A stretch of DNA of 64,000 nucleotides from Welwitschia mirabilis (taxonomy: Eukaryota; Gnetophyta; Gnetopsida; Welwitschiales). The stretch covers positions 157,364,365-157,428,364 of the forward strand of contig JBOZIK010000001.1 of assembly GCA_051453625.1 (NCBI GenBank), given 5' to 3'. How positions within the stretch are numbered: position 1 is the first letter of the stretch; each line of letters opens with the position of its first letter. This document shows positions 12,186 through 21,481 of this stretch, piece by piece. Made by a program: the position numbers and the translations under genes. The notes under the pieces are model-generated. The model was not told where the DNA came from, searched no databases, and saw only the letters and a program-made list of their open reading frames with translations.

Positions 12186-13445
12186 TGTTATGTTATACTG
12201 TCTAGAATTAAACTAAGTTTACACTTACTTCTTATTCTTTTTCAAGGATAACATGGGCAATGATTCATAATTTGCACTTTTTAAACTCAACGAAAGTTAT
12301 AAAATTTTAAGAAAAGAAAAGAAGAGAGAAAGATGATTTTGGGGTTTAAAGTTGAAATTTTGACTTGAGAAAGGAGAAAAGTAAGTTAGTACCAAGGTAT
12401 CACCGGTTTATTTTCAAGCAATCCTTCATTCCAATTTTGTCCAATTCCTTCCTATAATACACTTAAAACCATCAAGTGATTTTGACCCAAATCATGAAGA
12501 CATTCTATTATTTACCATATGAGTAATGGTGAACTTAATTGCCACTTAATCTTTAAAGCCTCAAACAATAATAGAAGATAAGGAATCTAAGTACTTAAAA
12601 TCTATAAAGTTAAAGGACTTAAATTAAATGCTGAAAGAGTTTACTCAAATAGAAAGAAGCTTAATGAACAAATTGTTACCTAAGCATTTCAATTATAATG
12701 TAACTCATGAATTGAAATTAAAAGTAATAACTTATGTATTATAGAAAATAATTAACTTTACGATAAAGGAAGAAAGATTCTAGTTACTTAGAAATCCATT
12801 GCAATTAATGCTCCAGCGTTATATAACTCTCCAAAGTTAAAAATGATACAATGAATGGTACAAGATCCTTTTATAGGGAGAGATGGGGAAGAGGAGTGAT
12901 TATAAGCTCTTGGCTTATAGCATTAGGTGGACAATTATAAAATCATGACATTAGGTACGATGGTTTATCTTCTTTTATAATTGAAAGAGATTCTTATGAA
13001 GACACCAACAATTGGCTCTAGAGTATTTCCATAGTTGCTAACTAGGGTTAATGCCATGTATCTCCACCATCATACTTAGCCTCACTACATGTCATGCTAC
13101 AAATCCTCGTCATCAGTGCCATGTATCATTAAGAATGCAATTGATTTTTGATGTGGAATTAGATCAAGATCATAATTACAGTTAATCCAATTTTCCATGA
13201 TAAGCCAGGAACGCAAGTTTGAAGGTAGTCTGCACTATAAATGGCATTGGTATTTTAGACTAATTAATGATCAAATTAAAGCATGTCCTCCACTTGAAAA
13301 CGTTATGGATACATGATAAATTCATAATTAATGTAAAAATCTATAGAAGACATGTTTTTATGATAAAATTAATGATATTAATGTTTTCCATTAAGATTAG
13401 TTAGTTATTTAACTTGACCACAATGTTAATTTTTACATGTTGACA
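12186..13445 (-). repeat. 5' LTR of the Athila-like element
   Basis: The partner of 2619-3961. On the minus strand it begins TGTCAACATGTAAAAATT and ends next to the primer site. It is about 80 bp shorter than the 3' LTR through indels. Confidence 0.85.
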
Positions 13446-13450
13446 CTCTA
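13446..13450. repeat. Target site duplication of Athila-like element, right copy
   Basis: CTCTA directly after the right LTR, identical to 2614-2618. Confidence 0.85.
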
Positions 13451-14400
13451 CATATTAAACAACAAAGGGGGATTCAAAAATATAGGATTGTACTTACTAA
13501 TACTAGTTCTAGCAAACTCATAATAGGATCTCAGTATTGATTTCATATTCAGATTATCATGTTTTAAGAGTGGACATGATTTCAAAGATTTAGCTAGATA
13601 CATACTTTAAGCTTTGTAACAATACAAGTGATCCTTCATACATTGCAACATGATTCTTCAAAGAAATTATGCATCTTCATGGATTATTGAAGACAATAGT
13701 TTCATATAGATATAATAAATTTATTTCTTATTTTTTAAGGAGCCTATAATACATGATGGATTCTAAGTTAAGTATTCTTCAACATAACATTTACAAATAT
13801 ATGAATAAACATCATTGGTAAATCATAACATTGGGAGATTATTAAGATATGTTTATGAAGGTAAGCTAAATAGATGAAAAGATTACTTCTCGCATGTAGA
13901 ATTTTGTTACAATAATTCAATAAACAAGAGAATAGAAAAATCATCATTTTAAGTGATATATAGATATTTTACATGATATGCTGGACTCTTTAGTAATGGC
14001 AGAGGACTATAGAAAGAAAATTATAAAACTTCATAAGTACATGTGACATACTTTGAAAACATTAAACTTTAAGGCTAAGAATGCAATAGACTAACATAAA
14101 AGACATGTGGAGTTTGAAGAGGATGACATAGCAAAGGTGTACTTATGGAATAAAATATTTCTCATAGGAACATATAACAAGATCAAGTCTTGAAAAATTG
14201 GTCATTAAAAAATTATAAATAAGACTTCATTAAATGCATACTGACTAAATCTTTTATAGAAGGTAGGCATTTCACTTAAATTTAATGTTTTTAACCTAGT
14301 GAGATATCATGGAGAACTTACAAATCATGAAGCTTAAATCATGAAGTTACAAAAGTTAAACAAAGGGAAGTAGAAGATGGATGAAAGACTAATAATTATT
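13451..14400 (+). pseudogene. Ty3/gypsy integrase, continuation of the element at 1-2618
   Basis: This is the second half of the plus-strand gypsy integrase, displaced 10.8 kb by the nested Athila-like insertion. Readable blocks, across stops, include MRLHGLLKTIVSYRYNKFIS near 13660-13720 (family VRLHGLPKTIVSDRDxKFLS) with both catalytic-region Asp residues lost to Tyr. The late block HVEFEEDDIAKVYLWNKIF occurs near 14110-14165, followed by GTYNKIKS (family VxFxxGDxVWVxLxKERFPxGxYxKLKxRKxGP). RYHGE closes the tail near 14300. No chromodomain could be confirmed. Confidence 0.8.
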
Positions 14401-14620
14401 GAAAGCTATGAGAAGTAGATATCAAGAAATGTGTACAATGAGTACCAAGTCTAATTATCAAGAAATTACCCAAAATGTGCAATTTGGATTTTAAATGATA
14501 AATATCTAAGAATGGGTTATAGAAGTCTAGTAAAGGAGGAACTCATTTTCTATAATAGTCCACTTTTAAGAAGGGATGCATGTTGCATAAGCATCCTTAG
14601 GAAAAAACACATATAGAGGA

Positions 14621-15330
14621 TGTTTTAGTTAGGAGTCTATTTATTAGGGTTCTATGTGCTTATGTGGAAAATAAAATTTTCAATGTGTAATTGCCATGAA
14701 TGTATCATGTGTAATTGTCATTTAAGTGTTATGTGTAGTTGTTAGCATGCTATAAAGGGAATCTGGATGAAAGGAATACATTAAGTTCATAGAGAATAAG
14801 CGTGAAAGGAGTATGTTATCTTTATATACTATTCTTAGCCAAAGGTTTAATAAGATAATATCAAAGGATTCCTTCATGATAAAGATTCCTCTTAAGGCCT
14901 TATAAATAAGAGGATGTAAAAATATGAAGAGCATGATTTGAAAGATATTTTAAAATTGGAGTTAAAAAGGGATAAATAAGAGATCTGGGAGTGGGGAGCT
15001 TGAGAGGAGATCTTGGTTGAGAACTTGAGGAGAAGGTTTCTTATGTAATATTAGGATTTACTTGTATTCTCTCTTAAGGTTTATCAAGCATCAAAGTAAT
15101 CAAAGTGGTAAAGCTTGGGTGATACTTTTGAAAGGCATTATTAATGAGATGAAAGCTCTATTAAATGTGATTTTAGTTTGTAAGCTTGTGATTTTTATAT
15201 TATTTATACAAGAGATTATTTTATTTCATCTAGTACTCTATTTATGTCATGTTCTCTTTAGTATTTATATTCCTCACTAAATACACAATCCCAAAAGTGT
15301 TATTGAGGTTTTTATTGTGTTAACTACACA
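14621..15330 (+). repeat. Probable 3' LTR of the plus-strand gypsy element
   Basis: It follows the integrase tail. It begins TGTTTTAGTTAGGAGTC and contains a TATA-like GCTATAAAGGG at about 14747-14757, followed by a transcribed-type region. The downstream end near 15330 (AACTACACA) is a guess, because the matching 5' LTR is outside the window. Confidence 0.5.
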
Positions 15331-15349
15331 TCATGTTAGGAGTACCTTT

Positions 15350-16050
15350 ATTTTTATTTCAAGGGATCTGATAATAGTTTGTGGTATGATCTTGTCTTCT
15401 ACAACATAAACATGGATAGGTTTTGTTCTTTTAAGTGATATTATTTTGATGTTCTTTGTTCTTCAATTGAAATTAATGGCATTAAGGAGGTGGAGCTAAT
15501 TGCTATTTCTAGGGAGATTTAAATTTTTCATTATATTTAACATTATGAGGGTGTTTTTTTAAAGAATATTTATTTTTATGTGATTCACTATAAAGATGTA
15601 ACACCTTGAATGCAGCTTTAGAGGATGAGGTATCAACAAAGTTAAAATATGATTTGGTGGCAATAATATTCTTATTAAGTGAATTAAAAGTCATTTGTAA
15701 TAGTTGCTTACTACCATATAATGACATAATATAGCTACATAAATATGGATGCTTCAAACAACATCTAACCGAATAAATAAAATGTATGCAAACTTAATTC
15801 TTTAGGTCAATTGCAATAACCTTTGTCTTAATATTAGTCATTTGCACAATTAGTTATCATGTATTTCCTTTCTTATAATATAAGGTATTCATACTTGTTA
15901 TGAGATAAATAATCTCCAAATTATTCTTTGAGTCTAATGTATCCTGTAAGATGATAAATCCATTGTAGCTCATCTTACTGTGTGATAAAATTAGTGTACT
16001 CATCTTACTGTGATCTACTAACTTCTTATCCTGTGAAGCCATATATTTTT
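15350..16050 (-). pseudogene. Ty1/copia gag fragment with zinc knuckle
   Basis: On the minus strand, around 15760-15570, the reading gives FNSLNKNIIATKSYFNFVD and then KAAFKVLHLYSESHKNK. This resembles the copia gag helix in which an SLP motif is followed by a region ending ALLxEExRRK. Near 15440-15375 there is a decayed CX2CX4HX4C knuckle (CLCCRRQDHTTNYY). A preceding 61-codon stretch (16042-15857) begins MASQDKKLVDHSKM. No pol, LTR or primer site was found around it, so this is an isolated fragment. Confidence 0.6.
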
Positions 16051-18967
16051 TTTAATGATTCCTGTCAACTTATTATCAATATAATTTCAAGAATTTTTTG
16101 ATCTAGATATTAAAAGGGAAAAATACACTTTATCAAAGAAATCAATGTTTAAACCCTATATGCACATGTTGGACATGAAATCATCATGCCAATCTTTCCA
16201 ACTCAGATCATTTGAAAGAGTGAATTATATGTTTGTCATGATTTTATTTTTTAATGCCAAGGTAAAAAAGTTTGACAAGATCTAAATTACCATTTTAGGT
16301 TTCCATAACTAATAGAATAAGAAGGAGATTCGATAATTTATGAGGTCTAGTCGATTTTTAGTAGAATATTGCTCACATCCACAATTAAATAATGGATTTA
16401 TCGTTTACATTTAAAAACTTATCAAATCAATATGAAGATAAAAAATAAAGAAGAAAAAGCAAAAGGATATAGTAAATTTAAAAAGGGATCTTACTCACAT
16501 CCATAAGTCAAAAGATCTATTGAAATAATAATAACATGTGAAGATGTTAAAAAATGAAAAAGAGTTAAAGTAAAGAAGTACAATTAATTCAAAAAAGATC
16601 TTGCTTACATCTAAAATTTAAATGAGCTGTTTAATTTACAAACTATGACAAAATGATAAAACTAACCACATAAAAATGAAGATAAGGATCAAATGTGTAA
16701 AAGAAACTAAAGTAACTTTGTTTAGAATTCCTTATGTAAATGTGGTAAATTTTAATACAAAGGATCCTAAATCGATTAGAAATTAAGTGAAACCTTATTA
16801 AATTTAGATCTTACTCCCAATCTGAGAAGAGAACATGTTAATTTTAGGTCTTACTTCTAATCTAGGAAGTGATCAAATCCTCTTTAAGGGTATGACCCAT
16901 TTCTCTAAAAAAGAGTAAAAAGATAAAATATGTATCACTTTAGTGGGACATTTAAGTTATGGGTTAATTTCAGTTATATCCTCCTTAGGGATGAGTATGA
17001 TGCAATATTGGAGACCTACTTATATGTTAGGCCTAATAAATTTTAATTATTACAGTTATGCCTTCTTATCGACTTAGTGTTGAAATCCAAGTAAATTATG
17101 CCACTGTGCCTCCATTATTCACTCATTGCATCCTTGATTGCTAAAGCATGCATGGGGGTTTAGACCTTACCAGGCTCGAGGAGATATGGCTTTCTATATA
17201 GCTCAAACGACATAGTTATAGTAGTTAAAATTTCATTAATAAATTCAATGGATGACATAATTTGACATAAATTAATGTCTATATAAGGCTCCCTATGCTT
17301 GTAATTAATTAAGGTATATTGCTAGTTAAAAATGTGATGTGGTTGAGGAGTGAATAATTTCTAACTGTAAACCTTAAAAAATATTAAAAATTTTGGAGTG
17401 GCATTAAATGTAAGAAAAGAAAACCAAAAAGGAAAAAAGGTTTTGGTTTTGGTATAGTTGAATTAAGTGGATCTTTCTCAATATTCTAAAATTTACTTTA
17501 TCTATTCAAATTACAAGAAAAATATCATCTAAGTTTTTTTTTAAAAAAAAAAATCAAGTCAAGTGGGTCTTGCTTGACATCCTAAGTTGACTTGAAATAA
17601 AAGAAGATAAGAATAATTGGCTCATAATGACTAAAACAACCATAAAATTCCAAAATATGTAAAAAATTGAAAAAATTACACTAAAAAGTGCATGTGTGCA
17701 GAAGTAAGCTAAAAGATTAATACAAAATACATGCATGCAGAAATGAGCTAAAAGAGGATATTAAGCTAAAAAATTGCATGTGCACAAAGATGAGTTATAT
17801 GAATAGCATAAATTCATGTATCAAGAATAAAAGAAAATGTTGGCACTACTATCAAACTATTTCATGTGCATATTCTAAAATACAAAATTAGCATAAAATC
17901 CAAAAACAAATGGCAAATGTATAGAACACAAAAGTTACTCACAAAAATAACATATGCATGTATCAATCTCTTTAGTCCCCATAGAATTTGTTGTAATAAA
18001 TGCTTTTCTTCAATTTTCCCATTCCCAAAAAAAAAAATGAATCCTTTACAAAACAAAATACTAGATTTATAGAATAGATAAATAATATAAGGTGTAATGA
18101 TGGTGGCAGTGATGTTGATGTTATGGGCAACATCAATGTGGATGATGGTGATGGCAACTACATGCGACAATTGGATGAATTAACTAGTAAACAACTATGC
18201 AATTCTTATCTCTAGAGGGAATCCTTCATCGATGTGCTATGAAATCATCCCATGTGCTAACATTAGCTCCAAAATTTCTCAAGAACTTGCTCACCTTGTT
18301 AATGTTCAAATGCAGAAAATAAATGAACTATGGTGCAATACAGATGAGAATAATACAATTTGATGTTTGACTTACACAAAAAAAACTTACTTAACTAATT
18401 CAAAACATCTACTCCAAAATGTCATGCAAATCATTTAAAATATTATTATCTTTAAACATTCTAACTTGTAAGATTTTGATGCATGAATAAGTGTTACTTA
18501 AGCTCACATCGTAGAAGCAAAAATGGAAGAGATCTCTATAAGCGACCCTACACAAAAATATAGACACTTATGGAACATTCAAGAAGGAAACAAAGGAACA
18601 AGGCACTTACAGACAGTCATAGAGCGTCTACTTTAAGATGCTAATTTATCCATCGGATCTTACTGCCGATGAGTGGAAATACTAGTATTTCTTCACTTCT
18701 TTTTATCCTTCTTATTATTATTCTTATTCACTATTGTGATTTGTTATGCGATGTGATTTCATGGACAAAGTTATAAGGGCTACCCCTATCATTGTATACA
18801 CTATACATGATCTTGGTTGATTAGGTTACCATTATCACATGAATGCTTAAGGGTTGCGAAGTATCTGATGCCAAGCACATGATTGCAGTCATTCAAGAAA
18901 TTGTTGGAAAGGTTCTTTTATCTTTAAATGGAAAACTTATGAGAATGGCTTTTCATGTACCTACCAT
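16051..18967. other. Unassigned AT-rich region with a degenerate repeat
   Basis: No gene is supported. 16350-16700 carries about three degenerate copies of a ~115-bp unit marked by the phrase CTYACATC (near 16370, 16493 and 16605). Related TTACTCCCAATCT and TTACTTCTAATCT phrases lie at 16808 and 16851. The remaining short open stretches (17554-17736, 17862-18170) carry no motif. Confidence 0.4.
16350..16700. repeat. Degenerate minisatellite, about 115-bp period
   Basis: Three diverged units share a GATCTTRCTYACATC-like phrase followed by an A-rich stretch. The spacing of the phrase is about 123 and 112 bp. Confidence 0.4.
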
Positions 18968-19256
18968 TGGGATTTAGACCCTATCAACCCAAAGGGCCAC
19001 TACTGACGTTAAAGTCTTATGGAGCATGAACGATCATTTTTTAAAACAACTCAAATATTTCATTAAAAATAAGGATATTTACACAACAATGCATGCCAAA
19101 ATTTGCACCAACTATATCCCTAAATCAAGGACCTACAATCGATAAAAATGGATCTTAATACTAAATCCTAAAATAAAACACACATAATGCATGTGGGCAT
19201 CACCATCATGCATTTTATTTAAATAAGCATACGCTTCAAAAAACTAAAACCTAACA
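18968..19256 (-). repeat. 3' LTR of the small LTR element
   Basis: It aligns with 21201-21481. Shared stretches include AAAATAAGGATATTTA, CTAAATCCTAAAATAAAAC and TTTATTTAAATAAGCATAC. Substitutions and small indels indicate an old insertion. Confidence 0.75.
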
Positions 19257-19268
19257 AACCCCCCCTTC
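19257..19268 (-). promoter_or_regulatory. Polypurine tract
   Basis: The minus strand reads GAAGGGGGGGTT directly before the 3' LTR, the expected plus-strand primer of reverse transcription. Confidence 0.7.
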
Positions 19269-19320
19269 ATGTCAAGGCTATTGAAGTCTAAACATGAAAT
19301 TTTAGAGCATAAAGCAAGTA

Positions 19321-19503
19321 TCAAACTTCGAACCAATGATGGAAGCACCAAGCTACCGAAACATGTAACTTCAAGGAAGATTTCCTTCGAGTGATCTTCC
19401 CGGATGAATCTACATCCTTCATCCTATGCAACTTGAAAGAAGACATCCTTTGAGTGGTCTTCTCAAGCAATCTGCGTATCTTGCTTGAAAACATGGGATA
19501 CAC
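19321..19503 (-). other. Open stretch with an internal 63-bp repeat
   Basis: This 60-codon open stretch lies just inside the 3' LTR. It holds two 63-bp-spaced copies of a 24-base motif (19376-19399 and 19439-19462) whose ends are inverted (GAAGAT...ATCTTC and GAAGAC...GTCTTC). The translated repeats share the pattern [ST]-S-x-K-L-H. It could be the remains of a coding tail or a structured RNA element near the polypurine tract. No function is claimed. Confidence 0.3.
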
Positions 19504-19879
19504 CCAATACTTTTTAAATAAGATACAAAGGGATGCACCCTAGAAAGCAATTACCATATAGAAAATAATATCATGAAGAGTATCTCATACCACTCTTATG
19601 ATATTATTCCTCTATGATATTGTATATATAATTAGTTGTGACAAGCCTACAACCTAATTCAAAGAGTCCATAAATTTTAACCCTATAACATAAACATACT
19701 TATAATTTTTTACTTAAAAATATTCATTTAAATATTAACACAAATTCAGATAGAACATGTTTATGAACTTGGGGATGGGCTAAATGGGTACACAACAAAG
19801 ATAATGATAATGATAATTTAAGCAACTAGAATTTCTATCCATGCATCTGATCTCTTATAAGCACCGGCCCATGCCTTGT

Positions 19880-20030
19880 ACGCGCTTATATAACGTGAGG
19901 TTTGGTATGACTTGTCTCACGTTTGTTGGGAATTCGCGCATGTTACCACGTGATCTCGCTAGATTAAGTGCAGTTGCCAACGCATTTTCATAGAGGGCAA
20001 TTCCGCGATTGAACACAACGTGATCTGGCT
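19880..20030 (+). promoter_or_regulatory. Possible promoter of the captured gene-like segment
   Basis: TATATAA lies at 19887-19893 and a palindromic CACGTG (G-box) at 19947-19952. An 8-base inverted repeat AACGTGAG/CTCACGTT lies at 19892-19899 and 19916-19923. The first gene-like frame begins about 130-150 bp after the TATA-like box. This is sequence resemblance only. Confidence 0.35.
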
Positions 20031-20823
20031 GCGCGTGAGATGGCGAGCGATAAGCTCGGACGACGGAATTTCTTCGTCCTCTTTATCGTCCACATCACTT
20101 CCGTCTTCTGCAACTGTTAGTTCCTCCTCAATCTCTTACGAAACCCTTCTCTTCCAAGCGGAACCCTCGTACGCTGTTGTGCGCTTTCCTGATGCGGCTG
20201 CGAGTAATGATGCTCGCGCTTGTGCCTGCTTAACTGCGCATATGATTCCGAGCGCTGAACAGATGAACAATTGCTCTGTGAAAAATTGACGATACTTTCA
20301 TTTACTGTGTTGTTGAACTTTCACCATTCTCTATGTTCTTTAATGGCGTTGCAGATGTCCAATAGCACGAACCATATCATTCAGACGCTGGATTACCCCC
20401 ACCACCCTTCTTTGCTATCTCTTGAGCCTCCCACGCTTATGATGCAACAAATCCCTAAATGTTTTTCATTAGGATTTGACAGAGTGAAGATTCATGACTT
20501 GCACAGATGCCTAATTGACCAGCTCGTGAAGGATGGAATTAACGATGCACAGACGAGTACAGGGGATTGCTAGAGAACTACGGTTGATTCCTATTCAAAG
20601 TTTTGGAGCGATGATTTTGGAGATCGGCGGGAAAAGAACTGTGATACGATTGTCTTCGATAATCGATCACATGGGAGCTACAGACCCTAATTCTGTTGCG
20701 CTCGGACTCTACCTCGTAGATCGCTTAAACATCCATCCAGAACTGCTGGCGTATGTTCACAGTACAGCGCCTGCTGAAGGAAATGAGATCAGCACAGTAA
20801 ACAAGACAGAAAAGGTTAATGGC
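20020..20823 (+). pseudogene. Unidentified host-gene-like segment, CpG-rich, frameshifted
   Basis: This segment has much more CpG and GC than its surroundings and coding-like frames on the plus strand. The first frame (to about 20278) is Ser-rich (SSSSLSSTSLPSSATVSSSS) and then reads ISYETLLFQAEPSYAVVRF. A candidate intron 20279-20354 (GT...GCAG) joins it in phase 0 to a second frame reading FDRVKIHDLHRCLIDQLVKD near 20475-20540. Near 20550-20575 the frame shifts by one. A third frame reads ELRLIPIQSFGAMILEIGGK, RTVIRLSSIIDHMGA and LGLYLVDRLNIHPELL before a TAA at 20824-20826. I do not recognise the family. It lies antisense to the LTR element that contains it. The frame break suggests a pseudogene unless a short intron is present. 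Confidence 0.5.
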
Positions 20824-20883
20824 TAACGTTCGATGTGATGCACAGGAAATGTAAGGCATAAGAGCACATTGGGCTTCATGCTT

Positions 20884-21060
20884 TGCAGGTAAGTTGCGTT
20901 TATGGAAATCCAAATCACATTTCCTTTTACTTTTCTCTCCAACCGATTGCCCTAACTGCCATGGGCTTTTGAAGTTCCAGAGCAAGACAAATGCAGAAGT
21001 TATCCGAAGTCATACGAGAGTGCATCATTACCGACGAAGCAAGCCCACTGACAGGGGTAC
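20884..21060 (+). other. Possible downstream exon/intron remnant of the gene-like segment
   Basis: A strong 5' splice-site match (TTGCAG|GTAAGT) occurs near 20883-20893, followed by further CpG-bearing sequence to about 21060. It may be another exon-intron junction of the captured gene or simply chance. Confidence 0.25.
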
Positions 21061-21100
21061 TTCTTCACTTCGGTCTTATACTCTTATTCTTTTTGTCTGA

Positions 21101-21188
21101 GGTCATGAAAACGTAATTGCAGGGCTGAATTCCAGATTTGCTCAGGTCATGACAACTTAATTGCGGGGCTGAATTCCAGATTTGCTCT
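21101..21188. repeat. 44-bp tandem duplication beside the primer site
   Basis: 21101-21144 and 21145-21188 are near-identical copies sharing GGGCTGAATTCCAGATTTGC, differing at about four positions. The second copy runs into the primer binding site. Confidence 0.8.
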
Positions 21189-21195
21189 GATACCA
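21184..21195 (-). promoter_or_regulatory. Primer binding site, initiator tRNA-Met type
   Basis: The minus strand reads TGGTATCAGAGC, a perfect 12-base match to the common plant LTR-element primer site, 5 bases from the LTR. Confidence 0.8.
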
Positions 21196-21200
21196 CTCGT

Positions 21201-21481
21201 TGCGATTTCAATTTCAGATATCATTAACGCAGAGAGCTCCTACAGGGATCATGCACAATCATTCTTCAAAACAAATATTTCAGCAAAAATAAGGATATTT
21301 ATAAAATTATGCATGCTAAAATTGGCATTTAACTATATCTCTAAATCAAGGACTACACCCAACAAAAATGGATAGCAACACTAAATCCTAAAATAAAACA
21401 CACATAATGCATATGGACATTTCTGTCATGTATTTTATTTAAATAAGCATACATTAAAAAAATAATAATAATAATCTAACA
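21201..21481 (-). repeat. 5' LTR of the small LTR element
   Basis: The partner of 18968-19256. On the minus strand it starts TGTTAGAT and ends in GCA before the primer site. Confidence 0.75.

Larger units (their letters stand above)
2619..13445 (-). mobile_element. Complete but decayed Athila/Tat-like Ty3/gypsy element (about 10.8 kb)
   Basis: The element lies on the minus strand and is bounded by a perfect 5-bp target duplication (CTCTA). Its 5' LTR is at 12186-13445, its primer binding site at 12159-12176 and its 3' LTR at 2619-3961. Read on the minus strand the interior gives gag (about 11.2-10.2 kb), protease (about 9.4-9.0 kb), RT (about 8.65-8.1 kb), RNase H (about 7.7-7.4 kb) and integrase (about 7.35-6.3 kb), the gypsy order. 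RT and RNase H carry the Athila/Tat-type blocks, and the primer site matches tRNA-Asp, as used by that lineage. The roughly 1.4 kb between integrase and the 3' LTR (3962-5390) shows no gene I can recognise. The element interrupts the integrase of an older gypsy copy. Confidence 0.9.
18968..21481 (-). mobile_element. Small non-autonomous LTR element carrying a gene-like segment
   Basis: Two direct repeats of about 289 and 281 bp (18968-19256, 21201-21481) flank 1.9 kb. On the minus strand both LTRs begin TGTTAG. A perfect 12-base tRNA-Met primer site (TGGTATCAGAGC) lies 5 bases inside the right LTR, and a polypurine tract (GAAGGGGGGG) lies directly inside the left LTR. These are the parts of a minus-strand LTR retrotransposon. 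No gag, protease, RT or integrase is present, so it would depend on another element. A clean target duplication is not seen: the flanking five bases are ACCAT and CCTAT. Length and LTR size put it between TRIM and LARD types. Confidence 0.75.

Noticed and set aside
16350-16700. CRISPR-like spaced repeat
   Set aside because: Repeats are long, degenerate and contiguous with no uniform spacers, and this is plant nuclear DNA.
20725-20985. 86-codon minus-strand frame inside the captured segment
   Set aside because: Antisense to the better supported plus-strand frames and lacking any motif. Kept in mind because the host LTR element lies on that strand.
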